64,000 bases of DNA from Streptacidiphilus neutrinimicus. Lineage in GTDB: Bacteria > Actinomycetota > Actinomycetes > Streptomycetales > Streptomycetaceae. The translations under genes were made by a program, and so were the position numbers. Shown here piece by piece: positions 15,179 through 23,719 of the stretch (the stretch's first letter is position 1; the number at the start of each line of letters is the position of its first letter). The DNA is taken from positions 157,032-221,031 of the forward strand of contig NZ_BBPO01000003.1 in NCBI RefSeq assembly GCF_000787815.1. The letters are read 5' to 3'. The notes beneath the pieces were generated by a model. It did no database searches. It had not been told where the DNA came from and saw only the letters and a list, made by a program, of their open reading frames with translations.

Positions 15179-17329
15179 CTACTTCGCCGCGGCCTTCAGA
15201 ACCTTGGTGGAGATCGCGTCCGGGAGGGTCTCGTGGCGGGCGTAGGCGCGGGTGAAGGAGCCCGCGCCGTGGCTGAGGCTGCGGAGGTCGACCGCGTAAC
15301 GGACGATCTCGAGTTCCGGGACCTCCGCGTGGACCGCGGTGCGGCCGCCCGTGCCGACCGGCTCCGTGCCCAGCACCCGGCCCCTGCGGCCGGAGAGGTC
15401 GCTGAGGACGGCGCCCACGTAGTCGTCGGGGACGAGCACGTGCACCTCGGCCACCGGTTCCAGCAGTCGCACGTTGTCCGCCGCGGCCTCGCGCAGCGCC
15501 AGCGCTCCCGCCGTCTGGAACGCGGCGTCGGAGGAGTCGACGGAGTGGGCCTTGCCGTCGACGAGGGTGACCCGGACGTCGACGAGCGGGAAGCCCGCCG
15601 CCACGCCGCGCGCCAGCTGCGCGCGGACGCCCTTCTCGACGGAGCCGATGAACTGGCGCGGGACCGAGCCGCCCACCACCTTGTCGACGAACTCGAAGCC
15701 CCCGCCGGTCGGCAGCGGCTCGACCTCGATCTCGCAGATGGCGTACTGCCCGTGGCCGCCGGACTGCTTCACGTGCCGGCCGCGGCCCGTCGCCGGACCG
15801 GCGATCGTCTCGCGGAAGGGGACGATGTAGTCGACCGTGTCGATGTGGACGCCGAACCGCCCGCGCAGGCGCTCCAGCATGACGTCCGCATGGGCCTCGC
15901 CGAGGCACCACAGGACCAGCTGGCGGGTCTCGGGGTTCTGCTCCAGACGCAGCGTCGGGTCCTCGGCCGCGAGGCGGGCCAGACCCTGGGAGAGCTTGTC
16001 CTCGTCGGCCTTGCTGTGGGCCGCGATGGCGACGGGCAGCAGCGGCTCAGGGAGCGCCCAGTGGTCCAGGCCCACGTGGTGCTCGGGGAGGCTCAGGGTG
16101 TCCTCGGTCGTGCCGTGGCTGAGCTTGGCGACGCAGACGATGTCGCCGGCCACTGCCTGCGGGACGGGGCGCAGCGTCTTGCCGAAGGGGGACGACAGCG
16201 CGCCGACGCGCTCGTCGGTGTCGGCGTCGGCCATGTGGACCTGGCCGTCGGGCCGGAGCGTGCCGGAGAAGATCCGGCACAGGGTGAGCCGGCCGACGTA
16301 CGGGTCGCTGGTGACCTTCAGGACCTGCGCGGCCAGCGGTCCGGCCGGGTCGCAGGCGATCGCCTCCTCGCCCTCGTGGACAGGCGTGACGTGCTCGACG
16401 GGGGAGGGGAACGCCGAGGTGACGAGCTCCAGCAGCTCGGCGGTGCCGACGCCCTCCTTGGAGCCGTCCGCCGCCGGGAGGACCGCGATGACGGGGTGGA
16501 AGTGACCGCGGGCGACCGCGCTCTCCAGGTCGTCGATGACGGTCTTGGTGTCGATGGTCTCGCCGCCGAGGTAGCGGTCCAGCAGCGTCTCGTCCTCGCT
16601 CTCGGTGATGACGCCCTCGATCAGCCGTTCCCGCGCGGCGTCGATCTCCGCGGTCAGCTCGGGGCCGGCCTCGGCGTCGACGCGCTTGCCGCTGGCGTAG
16701 TCGTAGGTGTGCCGGCTCAGCAGGCCGACCAGGCCGGTGACGGCGGGGACGCCGTCGGAACCGGGCGCGCCCTCGCGCAGCGGCAGGTAGAGCGGCAGGA
16801 CCGTCTCGGGGGCGTCGAGGGCGAACGCCTCGCGGCAGCGCTCGACGGTGGCGTCGAAGTCGCCCTGGGGCGCGTCCAGCTTGGTGACGAGCAGGGCGCG
16901 GGGCATGTTCACCGCCGCGCACTCGTCCCACAGGCCGCGCGTCGCGCCGTCGATCTCCTCGTTCGCCGGGACGACGAAGAGCGCGGCGTCGGCGGCCCGC
17001 AGACCGGCCCGCAGCTCGCCGGTGAAGTCGGCGTAGCCGGGGGTGTCCAGGAGGTTGATCTTGAAGCCCGCGTGTTCCAGCGGGACCAGGGACAACTGGA
17101 CCGAGCGCTGCTGGCGGTGCTCGATCTCGTCGTAGTCGGAGACGGTCGTGCCGTCCTGCACCCGGCCGGCCCGGTTGATCGCCCCCGTGGCCAGGGCGAG
17201 GGTCTCGGCGATCGTCGTCTTCCCCGCTCCGCTGTGGCCGACCAGCACCACGTTCCGAATCTGCTCGGGCCGGTCGGCCGCCGGTGCCCTGCCGGCGGCT
17301 CCTGCGGCTGTGTTCGCCTTGTCAGCCAT
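15179..17329 (-). CDS. Elongation factor G-like GTPase (EF-G2)
   Basis: 716 residues from ATG 17329, chosen for the strong GGGAGGAG RBS upstream. All five EF-G domains are present: P-loop GHSGAGKTT (31-39), G3 DTPGYADF, domains II-V with RGRHVKQSGGHGQY in domain IV. Two GTPase motifs deviate from EF-G: switch I reads RSVQLS where EF-G has RGITIT (Gln78 replaces the invariant Thr), and G4 reads TKLD (149-152) instead of NKxD. As I recall, mycobacterial FusA2 shows the same pattern, so this is a paralogue with altered GTP handling rather than the housekeeping translocase. Its cellular role is not settled. Divergent from pgsA. Confidence 0.92.
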   Translation of the reverse strand: MADKANTAAGAAGRAPAADRPEQIRNVVLVGHSGAGKTTIAETLALATGAINRAGRVQDGTTVSDYDEIEHRQQRSVQLSLVPLEHAGFKINLLDTPGYADFTGELRAGLRAADAALFVVPANEEIDGATRGLWDECAAVNMPRALLVTKLDAPQGDFDATVERCREAFALDAPETVLPLYLPLREGAPGSDGVPAVTGLVGLLSRHTYDYASGKRVDAEAGPELTAEIDAARERLIEGVITESEDETLLDRYLGGETIDTKTVIDDLESAVARGHFHPVIAVLPAADGSKEGVGTAELLELVTSAFPSPVEHVTPVHEGEEAIACDPAGPLAAQVLKVTSDPYVGRLTLCRIFSGTLRPDGQVHMADADTDERVGALSSPFGKTLRPVPQAVAGDIVCVAKLSHGTTEDTLSLPEHHVGLDHWALPEPLLPVAIAAHSKADEDKLSQGLARLAAEDPTLRLEQNPETRQLVLWCLGEAHADVMLERLRGRFGVHIDTVDYIVPFRETIAGPATGRGRHVKQSGGHGQYAICEIEVEPLPTGGGFEFVDKVVGGSVPRQFIGSVEKGVRAQLARGVAAGFPLVDVRVTLVDGKAHSVDSSDAAFQTAGALALREAAADNVRLLEPVAEVHVLVPDDYVGAVLSDLSGRRGRVLGTEPVGTGGRTAVHAEVPELEIVRYAVDLRSLSHGAGSFTRAYARHETLPDAISTKVLKAAAK

Positions 17330-17586
17330 GTTCGTGATCTCCTCCCGCACGCGCGCTGCAGAGACGCCACGGGGCCGCGTCGGTTGAACCGGTCGGTGAT
17401 TCTGGAGGGACGTCTGATGTGACGCAGGTCACCCGCGGTACTTTGGAGCCTCCCACTCTGTTCGCCGCAGGTCCATACGCCGGTCAGGTGCAGTCGGCCC
17501 GATACCATGACGCTCACCTGGACAACGCGCTGCCGACGCGTGCGCACCCGCCGGAACCTGCCTGAAACGGAGCGGTCGGAAGACCC

Positions 17587-18255
17587 ATGCTCAACAAATA
17601 CGCCCGAGCGTTCTTCACCCGCGTCTTCACCCCTCTCGCGGCGTTCCTGCTGCGCATGGGCGTCAGCCCGGACGCGGTCACCCTGGTCGGGACCGCCGGG
17701 GTGGTGGCCGGGGCGCTCGTCTTCTTCCCGCGCGGCAGCTTCTTCTGGGGGACGCTGGTCATCACCGCCTTCGTCTTCTCCGACCTGGTCGACGGCAACA
17801 TGGCTCGTCAGGCCGGCCGCTCGGGGCCGTGGGGCGCGTTCCTGGACTCCACGCTCGACCGGGTCGCCGACAGCGCGATCTTCGGCGGCATCGCCATGTG
17901 GTACGCAGGCAAGGGCGACAACCTGATGCTCTGCGCGGTGACGCTGTTCTGCCTGGCCAGCGGCCAGGTGGTCTCCTACACCAAAGCCCGCGCCGAGAGC
18001 CTCGGTCTCAAGTGTGCCGTCAACGGCGTCGTCGAGCGCGCCGAGCGGCTGGTCGGCACACTGGTCGCGGCGGGCCTCGCCGGCCTGCACCAGTTCGGCG
18101 TGCCGGGTATCGAATGGCTGCTGCCGGTCGCCCTGTGGGCGGTCGCCGCAGGCAGCCTGATCACCGTGTTCCAGCGGGTGCTCACGGTCCGCCGCGAGGC
18201 GGCGGAGTGGGTGGCACTGAACGCCGCACCGGCGGCGGAGGGGGAGGCCCAGTGA
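17587..18255 (+). CDS. pgsA: Phosphatidylinositol phosphate synthase (CDP-alcohol phosphatidyltransferase)
   Basis: 222 residues, multi-pass membrane enzyme. The CDP-alcohol motif D-x2-D-G-x2-A-R-x8-G-x3-D-x3-D is complete, beginning at Asp66 (DLVDGNMAR then GAFLDSTLDRVAD). Known for the actinobacterial orthologue (Rv2612c): it joins CDP-diacylglycerol and inositol 3-phosphate to give phosphatidylinositol phosphate, the precursor of PI and PIMs. The stop is shared with the GTG start of the acyltransferase (GTGA). The context with the acyltransferase and pimA supports this assignment over phosphatidylglycerophosphate synthase. Confidence 0.93.
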   Translation: MLNKYARAFFTRVFTPLAAFLLRMGVSPDAVTLVGTAGVVAGALVFFPRGSFFWGTLVITAFVFSDLVDGNMARQAGRSGPWGAFLDSTLDRVADSAIFGGIAMWYAGKGDNLMLCAVTLFCLASGQVVSYTKARAESLGLKCAVNGVVERAERLVGTLVAAGLAGLHQFGVPGIEWLLPVALWAVAAGSLITVFQRVLTVRREAAEWVALNAAPAAEGEAQ

Positions 18256-19196
18256 AGGACCAGCTCACCTATCTCGCCTACGCGACCGGCTGGGGCCTGG
18301 TGAAACGCCTGCCCGAGCCGGCCGCCGACGCGCTGTTCCGGCGCATCGCCGACTCCGCGTGGAAGCGGCAGGGCAAGAGCGTGCTGCGCCTGGAGTCCAA
18401 TCTGCGCCGGGTCCGTCCGGACCTGGACGAGGCGGGCATCCGTGAGCTGAGCCGCGAGGGCATGCGCTCCTACCTGCGCTACTGGTGCGAGTCCTTCCGC
18501 ATGCCGGTGTGGAGCAAGGACAAGATCCGCGGCTCCTTCACCCCCGAGCACATCGAGCGCCTCGACGACACCCTCGCCGCCGGGCGCGGCGTGATCCTCG
18601 CCCTGCCGCACATGGGCAACTGGGACCTGGCCGGCGCCTGGGTCGTGGTGCGCGGCTACCCGTTCACCACCGTCGCCGAGCGGCTCAAGCCCGAGAAGCT
18701 GTTCGACGCCTTCGTCGCCTACCGCGAGGGTCTCGGCATGGAGGTGCTGCCGCTGACCGGCGGCGCCCACACCATGGCCACCCTGGCCAAGCGGCTGCGC
18801 GCCGGCAGGCTGGTCTGCCTCGTCGGAGACCGCGACCTCTCCGCCTCCGGCATCGAGGTCGAGTTCCTCGGCGAGAAGACCCGGATGCCGGCCGGTCCGG
18901 CCGCGCTGGCCGCGCAGACCGGCGCCGCGCTGCTGCCGGTCACGCTCTGGTACGACGAGACGAAGACCATGCGCGGCTGCGTGCACGAGGAGGTCCTCGT
19001 CCCCGAGGAGGGCACCCGCCGCGAGAAGACGGCCGCGATGACGCAGGCCATGGCCGACGTCTGGGCCGAGGGCGTGCGCGCCCACGCCGAGGACTGGCAC
19101 ATGCTCCAGCGGTTCTGGCTGGCCGACCTCGAGCCCCGGCCGGGCAGTCCCGCCGACCCGGACTCCGACGCGCAGCCCGTGGAGGCCCAGGCGTGA
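18252..19196 (+). CDS. Phosphatidylinositol mannoside acyltransferase (LpxL/HtrB-like)
   Basis: 314 residues. The acyltransferase H(x)4D motif is H120-MGNW-D125, and a second block GRLVCLVGDRDLS with FLGEKTRMPAGPAALA matches the lysophospholipid acyltransferase family used by PatA (Rv2611c). Known: PatA adds an acyl chain from acyl-CoA to the mannose of PIM1/PIM2 on the cytoplasmic membrane face. GTG start overlaps the pgsA stop, and its own TGA overlaps the pimA GTG, so the three genes are one translationally coupled operon in the same order as in mycobacteria. Confidence 0.93.
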   Translation: MKDQLTYLAYATGWGLVKRLPEPAADALFRRIADSAWKRQGKSVLRLESNLRRVRPDLDEAGIRELSREGMRSYLRYWCESFRMPVWSKDKIRGSFTPEHIERLDDTLAAGRGVILALPHMGNWDLAGAWVVVRGYPFTTVAERLKPEKLFDAFVAYREGLGMEVLPLTGGAHTMATLAKRLRAGRLVCLVGDRDLSASGIEVEFLGEKTRMPAGPAALAAQTGAALLPVTLWYDETKTMRGCVHEEVLVPEEGTRREKTAAMTQAMADVWAEGVRAHAEDWHMLQRFWLADLEPRPGSPADPDSDAQPVEAQA

Positions 19197-20356
19197 GGAT
19201 CGGCATCGTCTGCCCGTACGCCTGGGACGTCCCCGGCGGCGTCCAGTTCCACGTCCGCGACCTGGCCGAGCACCTGATCGGCCTCGGCCACGAGGTCTCC
19301 GTGCTCGCCCCCGCCGACGACGAGACCCCGGTGCCGCCGTACGTCGTCTCCGCCGGTCGTGCCGTCCCGGTGCCCTACAACGGCTCGGTGGCCCGGCTGA
19401 ACTTCGGCTTCCTCTCCGCCGCGCGGGTGCGCCGCTGGCTGCACGAGGGCAAGTTCGAAGTCCTGCACATCCACGAGCCGGCCACGCCCAGCCTCTCGCT
19501 GCTGGCCTGCTGGGCCGCCAACGGCCCGATCGTGGCGACCTTCCACACCTCGAACCCGCGCTCGCGCGCGATGATCGCCGCGTACCCGATCCTCCAGCCC
19601 GCGCTGGAGAAGATCTCCGCGCGCATCGCGGTCAGCGAGTACGCCCGCACCACGCTCGTCGAGCACCTCGGCGGCGACGCGGTCGTCATCCCCAACGGCG
19701 TCGACGTCGAGTTCTTCGCGAGCGCGGAGCCGCGCCCCGAGTGGCAGGGCGACACCATCGGCTTCGTCGGCCGCATCAACGAGCCGCGCAAGGGCCTGCC
19801 GACGCTGCTGGACGCGCTGCCGACGATCCTCGCCTCCCGCCCGCAGGCGCGGCTGCTGGTCGCCGGCAAGGGCGACGAGGAGGAGGCCGTCAAGGACCTC
19901 CCGGCCGAGATCCGCGAGCGGATCACCTTCCTCGGCATGGTCTCCGACGAGGAGAAGGCGCGGCTGCTGCGCAGCGTGGACGTCTACGTCGCGCCGAACA
20001 CCGGCGGCGAGAGCTTCGGCATCATCCTGGTCGAGGCGCTGTCGGCGCGAGCGCCGGTCGTCGCCTCCGATCTCGACGCCTTCCGGCAGGTCCTCGACGG
20101 CGGCTCCAGCGGCGAACTCTTCCCCGTCGAGGACGCGGACTCGCTCGCCAAGGCCGTCCTCCGCCTTCTCGCCGATCCCGCCCGCCGCGAGGCGCTGCGC
20201 GACACCGGAGCGCGGCACGTCCGCCGCTTCGACTGGTCCACGGTGGGCGCGGACATCCTCGCCGTCTACGAAACCGTCGCCACGGGCGCGGCGGCGGTGA
20301 CGGAGGCCGAGCCCACCCCGGGCTGGCGCTCCAAGCTGGGCCTGGCCCGCGACTGA
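19193..20356 (+). CDS. pimA: Phosphatidylinositol alpha-mannosyltransferase PimA (GT4)
   Basis: 387 residues, two Rossmann domains of a GT-B fold. Visible: N-terminal IVCPYAWDVPGGVQFHVRDL, acceptor/phosphate loop HIHEPATPS, PNGVDVEFF, FVGRINEPRKGLPTLL (donor-binding Arg/Lys) and the GT4 E-x7-E signature GGESFGIILVEAL. Known: PimA transfers the first mannose from GDP-mannose to position 2 of the inositol ring of PI. It acts at the inner membrane leaflet without TM segments. Third gene of the pgsA-acyltransferase-pimA operon. An inverted-repeat element starts 36 bases after its stop. Confidence 0.95.
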   Translation: MRIGIVCPYAWDVPGGVQFHVRDLAEHLIGLGHEVSVLAPADDETPVPPYVVSAGRAVPVPYNGSVARLNFGFLSAARVRRWLHEGKFEVLHIHEPATPSLSLLACWAANGPIVATFHTSNPRSRAMIAAYPILQPALEKISARIAVSEYARTTLVEHLGGDAVVIPNGVDVEFFASAEPRPEWQGDTIGFVGRINEPRKGLPTLLDALPTILASRPQARLLVAGKGDEEEAVKDLPAEIRERITFLGMVSDEEKARLLRSVDVYVAPNTGGESFGIILVEALSARAPVVASDLDAFRQVLDGGSSGELFPVEDADSLAKAVLRLLADPARREALRDTGARHVRRFDWSTVGADILAVYETVATGAAAVTEAEPTPGWRSKLGLARD

Positions 20357-20391
20357 GCCAAGGCTCTGCTTCCGCAGACGGCCGCACCGTC

Positions 20392-20495
20392 CAGGGGCGC
20401 GGGGAACTGCGCGACAAGCCACCGGCGTGCGGATGGTCCTCGTCGAACAGGGCCCTCCGCACAGGGTGTTGCTCGCGCAGTTCCCCGCGCCCCTG
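20392..20495. repeat. Long inverted-repeat element, copy 2 (opposite orientation)
   Basis: Left arm CAGGGGCGCGGGGAACTGCG from 20392 pairs with CGCAGTTCCCCGCGCCCCTG ending at 20495, about 20 bp perfectly. The interior reads GACAAGCCAC near the left and GTTGCTCGCGC near the right, which is the reverse complement of the order in copies 4 and 5 (GAGCAACCA... GTGGCTTGTC). It sits between the convergent pimA and DUF2332 genes, where it could terminate both. Confidence 0.92.
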
Positions 20496-20523
20496 AAGAG
20501 TGCGACTGACGGGGGGAAGGACG

Positions 20524-20583
20524 CCTGCGGCTGCCTCGCGGTCACGCTGCGGAGCCGCACATCAGCAGAGCCTCGCGCCCCGT
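20524..20583. repeat. Second module associated with repeat copy 2
   Basis: CTGCGGCTG...GCGGAGCCGCA...AGAGCCTCGCGCCCC follows copy 2 by about 30 bases. A very similar block follows copy 5 at 44388-44446, and related pieces (GCGGCTCCGCC, GCAGAGCCTCGCGCCCC) occur inside copy 1. Confidence 0.6.
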
Positions 20584-20599
20584 TGTGGTGGCAACTTGC

Positions 20600-21601
20600 T
20601 CAGTGGGAGAACCAGTCGAGGCGTTCGCCGTGGGGGCCGGTGAAGGCGACGGGCTTGCCGTCAAGGGCGAGGATGTTGACGCCGCGTTCGGTCGGAGCCG
20701 GATAGGGGAGGCGTGCGTCGATGTCCGTCAGGACGTCGGGGGCCTCGTTGGAGATCCAGCGGCAGGGCAGGTCCCGGACCGTGGTGGTGAAGGCGTGGCG
20801 GGCCTCGGACGGCAGGTAGCAGAGCACCGAGGTGTGGAAGACCACCGGCGTGCTGCCCTGCGGCGCGGCCGCGACCAGCTCGGCGACGCGGGCGTTGAGG
20901 TCGCCGCGCACGATCCGGGCCGGATCGGACGCGTCGCGGGCGACGGAGAGCGCGGCCCGGAGCCGGTCGAAGCGTGCCTGCTGGCCGGGCCAGACCAGGC
21001 TCTCCAGCCAGCGGGCGTCGTCTGCGTCGGCGGGGTCCAGCGGGTTGAGGTCCACCCCCGTGCGGGAGACGACCCGCGGCAGGCGGTCGGGCCGGGGGAG
21101 CGGGACGGGGCCGGTCGTCGCGCAGGGGATCGTCACCGGGCTCCCGTCTGCGCCGAACGCGGGGGTCCCGTCGTAGCGGTACCGGTAGCGGTCCGGGTAG
21201 AGGCAGAGCCCCGCCGAGGCGCCGACCTCTATCAGGGCCAGCGGCTGCGGGAGGGACGCGAGCAGCGGCAGCAGGGTCGCGCAGCGGCCCGCCTCGTTGG
21301 TCTGCGTGGCACGCGCCAGGATCACCGGACGCACCTCCTCCCAGTGGTCCAGCGCCCAGGCGACGAACGCGTCGCCGGAGTCGACCGGGCCGCCGAGATA
21401 GCGCACGGCGGCCAGCAGCAGGTTCGGCTGCCGCTTGATCGGCGGCAGCGCCGTCAGGCGCTCCACCAGCTCCGGCGACTCGGCGACGGCCACGCCGATC
21501 CGCTCGTAGGCGGGGGAGTGGTCCTTGGTGTGCACCGTCCCGAAGACGTGGTAGGCCTCGGCGGTCTCTTCGCGCAGCTGCTGCAGCTCGTCGGCGTTCA
21601 T
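20600..21601 (-). CDS. DUF2332 domain protein
   Basis: 333 residues starting MNADELQQLREE. Hallmarks of DUF2332 are LIEVGASAGLCLYPDRYRY, a glycine-rich acidic loop resembling SAM-binding motif I, followed by a strongly conserved aromatic/Arg run. WLESLVWPGQQ and a late VVFHTSVLCYLP strand are also typical. The fold may be methyltransferase-like (inference from the EVGASAG loop). No activity is known to me. It is divergent from the HTH-citrate synthase gene across a short AT-rich region with palindromes, and convergent with pimA. Confidence 0.82.
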   Translation of the reverse strand: MNADELQQLREETAEAYHVFGTVHTKDHSPAYERIGVAVAESPELVERLTALPPIKRQPNLLLAAVRYLGGPVDSGDAFVAWALDHWEEVRPVILARATQTNEAGRCATLLPLLASLPQPLALIEVGASAGLCLYPDRYRYRYDGTPAFGADGSPVTIPCATTGPVPLPRPDRLPRVVSRTGVDLNPLDPADADDARWLESLVWPGQQARFDRLRAALSVARDASDPARIVRGDLNARVAELVAAAPQGSTPVVFHTSVLCYLPSEARHAFTTTVRDLPCRWISNEAPDVLTDIDARLPYPAPTERGVNILALDGKPVAFTGPHGERLDWFSH

Positions 21602-21633
21602 ATTGCCAATCTCGCCCGGGTCGTCAATAGTTG

Positions 21634-21656
21634 TCAACGTTGATCGACTCAATCAA
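21634..21656. promoter_or_regulatory. Palindromic operator-like region between DUF2332 and citrate synthase genes
   Basis: Two inverted repeats overlap: a perfect 10-bp palindrome TCAACGTTGA (21634-21643), and TTGAT-N7-ATCAA (21640-21656). The stretch is unusually AT-rich for this genome and lies in the 77-base divergent promoter region. Confidence 0.5.
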
Positions 21657-21678
21657 TGTAAGAGCGGAGGCGGCGCAC

Positions 21679-22926
21679 ATGCCGGGTGCCGGTGGGGGAA
21701 TGCTGACGACGCAGCAGGCCGCGGAGCGGCTGGGGGTGAAGCCGCAGACGCTGTACGCGTACGTGAGCCGTGGGCTGATCACCCGCGTGCGCGCCGCCGA
21801 CGGCAAGGGGAGCCTCTTCGCGGCCGCCGACGTGGACGCCCTCGCCGACCGCGGCGCCGTGGGCCGCGGCGGTGCGGCCGGGGCCGCGCCCGCCATCCGC
21901 ACCGAGCTGACCCTGCTGGAGGACGACCGGCTGTTCTTCCGCGGTCGCGACGCGGCCGGGCTCGCCGAGCGGGGGACCTTCGAGGCGACGGCGGTGTGGC
22001 TGTGGACCGGCCGGGACGAGCCCGAGGCGCGGTTCGCCCCGCTGCGCCCCGGGCTGCGGGAGGCGGTGCGGGCCTGCGCCGACGCGCTGCCCGCCTCGGC
22101 ACGGGTGGTCGACCGTTTCAAGGCCGCCGTGCTGGCCGCGTCCGTGGCCGATCCGCTCAGTCTCGACCTGCGGCCGGAGAGCGTCGCCGCCACGGGCCGC
22201 GCGCTGATCGGCGCGCTGCTCGCCGCCGTGCCGGAGCGGAGCGCGGCCACGGGGGAGTCGGTGGCCGAGCGCCTCTGGGCGCGGCTGAGCGCGGACGCGC
22301 CGAGCGCGGAGGCGCTGCGGGCGTTGGACGCGGCGTTGACCCTGTTGGCCGACCACGACATCGCCACCTCCACCTACGCGGCCCGGCTCGCCGCGTCCAC
22401 CCGGGCCAATCCGTACGCCGTGGTCACCGCAGGCCTCGCCGTCCTCGACGGCCCGCTCCACGGCGGCGCGGGGGCGCTGGCCCGCCGTGTGCTCGTGCGC
22501 GCGCACGAGACCGACCCCGTCACCGCGCTGGCGGCGACCCTGCGCGAGACGGGCTCCGTCCCGGGCTTCGGCCACGTCCTCTACCGCACGCGCGACCCCC
22601 GGGCGGAGACGCTGCTGCGCCTGCTCGACCCGCTCCCGGACCCGCGCGGGCTGCGCGGCGTCACCGCCGAGCTGGTCCAGGTCGCGGCGGACCGCTTCGG
22701 CGCGTTCCCGAACAGCGACCTCGCCCTGGCCCTCCTCGCCGAGCTCTGCGCCTTCCCCCTGGACGCGGAGGAGGCGATCTTCGCGCTGGCGCGCACGGTC
22801 GGCTGGATCGCCCACGCCCTGGAGGAGTACGCGGCCCCGCCCCTCCGCCACCGGCCAGCCGGCCTCTACACCGGCCCGCGGCCCGGAGCCGGTGCAGCGG
22901 CTCTCCAGCCCCGGCGTGCCCGATAG
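21679..22926 (+). CDS. Citrate synthase-family protein with N-terminal helix-turn-helix
   Basis: 415 residues from ATG 21679 (GGAGG eight bases upstream). Residues about 8-60 form a MerR/excisionase-type HTH (TTQQAAERLGVKPQTLYAYV then RGLI). Residues 75-400 are citrate synthase: catalytic His261 (GPLHGGAG), His299 (GFGHVLYRTRDPRA) and Asp347 (PNSDLA) are all present, with a downstream Arg (LARTVGWIAHALEEY). Known: the enzyme condenses acetyl-CoA (or propionyl-CoA) with oxaloacetate. HTH-fused paralogues occur in actinobacteria and their role is unclear. The N-terminal HTH suggests DNA binding, possibly autoregulation through the adjacent palindromes. Confidence 0.88.
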   Translation: MPGAGGGMLTTQQAAERLGVKPQTLYAYVSRGLITRVRAADGKGSLFAAADVDALADRGAVGRGGAAGAAPAIRTELTLLEDDRLFFRGRDAAGLAERGTFEATAVWLWTGRDEPEARFAPLRPGLREAVRACADALPASARVVDRFKAAVLAASVADPLSLDLRPESVAATGRALIGALLAAVPERSAATGESVAERLWARLSADAPSAEALRALDAALTLLADHDIATSTYAARLAASTRANPYAVVTAGLAVLDGPLHGGAGALARRVLVRAHETDPVTALAATLRETGSVPGFGHVLYRTRDPRAETLLRLLDPLPDPRGLRGVTAELVQVAADRFGAFPNSDLALALLAELCAFPLDAEEAIFALARTVGWIAHALEEYAAPPLRHRPAGLYTGPRPGAGAAALQPRRAR

Positions 22927-22937
22927 GGTCACCCCCT
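22924..22937 (+). promoter_or_regulatory. Putative leaderless promoter before the gene at 22938
   Basis: TAGGGT (22924-22929) lies eight bases before the GTG at 22938, spanning the stop of the citrate synthase gene. No Shine-Dalgarno sequence is visible. Confidence 0.35.
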
Positions 22938-23477
22938 GTGAGCACATGGATCTGGATCGGCGTCGTCGTCCTCGCCTTCGGGCTGTACCTGAGCTGGACC
23001 GCCGGGCGTCTCGATCGGCTGCACGCGCGGATCGACGCGGCGCGGGCCGCGTTGGACGCGGCGCTGCTGCGGCGCGCCTCCGGTGCGCTGGAGCTGGGGA
23101 CGTCGACGATGCTGGACCCGGCCGCGTCGATCCTGCTCTACCAGGCCGCGCACGCCGCGCGGACCGCGCAGGAGGACGCCCGGGAGGTCGCCGAGAGCGA
23201 GCTCTCGCAGGCGCTGCGCGCCGTCTTCGCGGAGCAGGAGCAACTGGAGGCGCTGGCCGCGCTGCCCGGCGGCGCGGAGGCGCTCGTGGAGCTGGGCGAG
23301 GCCGTGCGACGGGTGCCGATGGCACGGCGGTTCCACAACGACTCGGTACGCGCGGCGCGCGCGGTGCGGCGGCACCGGATCGTCCGGCTGTTCCGCCTGG
23401 CGGGTCGCGCGCCCTTCCCGTTGGCCTTCGAGATGGACGACGAGCCGCCGCGCACACTCGAAGCAGTACGCACCTGA
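22938..23477 (+). CDS. Membrane-anchored coiled-coil protein of unknown function
   Basis: 179 residues. An N-terminal TM segment (WIWIGVVVLAFGLYLSW, residues 4-20) is followed by long Ala/Glu/Arg-rich helices with heptad spacing, for example RLDRLHARIDAARAALDAAL. This is the layout of LemA-like proteins, although I do not see the full LemA signature. The C terminus contains RVPMARRFHNDSVRAARAVR and a Pro/Phe segment that also recalls LemA. The bulk should be cytoplasmic. GTG start without an SD sequence. It lies 11 bases after the citrate synthase gene. Confidence 0.7.
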   Translation: MSTWIWIGVVVLAFGLYLSWTAGRLDRLHARIDAARAALDAALLRRASGALELGTSTMLDPAASILLYQAAHAARTAQEDAREVAESELSQALRAVFAEQEQLEALAALPGGAEALVELGEAVRRVPMARRFHNDSVRAARAVRRHRIVRLFRLAGRAPFPLAFEMDDEPPRTLEAVRT

Positions 23478-23719
23478 AGGGGTGACAATCGGTGGCGATC
23501 TGATAACGACATCAGGTCGATGACGTCCGCCCTGTGGACAGAACGCCCCGTCGCCCGGAAATTACTGACGGTGCCTCACCCGGCACCGCGACGTCGTGGA
23601 CTCCGAGCGGCGGCTCGACCCAGGGGTGCGCCTCCGCCTGCCCGTGGTTCGGCGCCTGACGCCCCCACGGCGCCACTTGTGCATCGAACCTCGTACCTCG
23701 ATCGCAGGAGGCGCTCCAC

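Noticed and set aside
21679-22926. Annotation of the HTH-fused gene as a simple excisionase or MerR regulator.
   Set aside because: More than three quarters of the protein is citrate synthase with all catalytic residues present.
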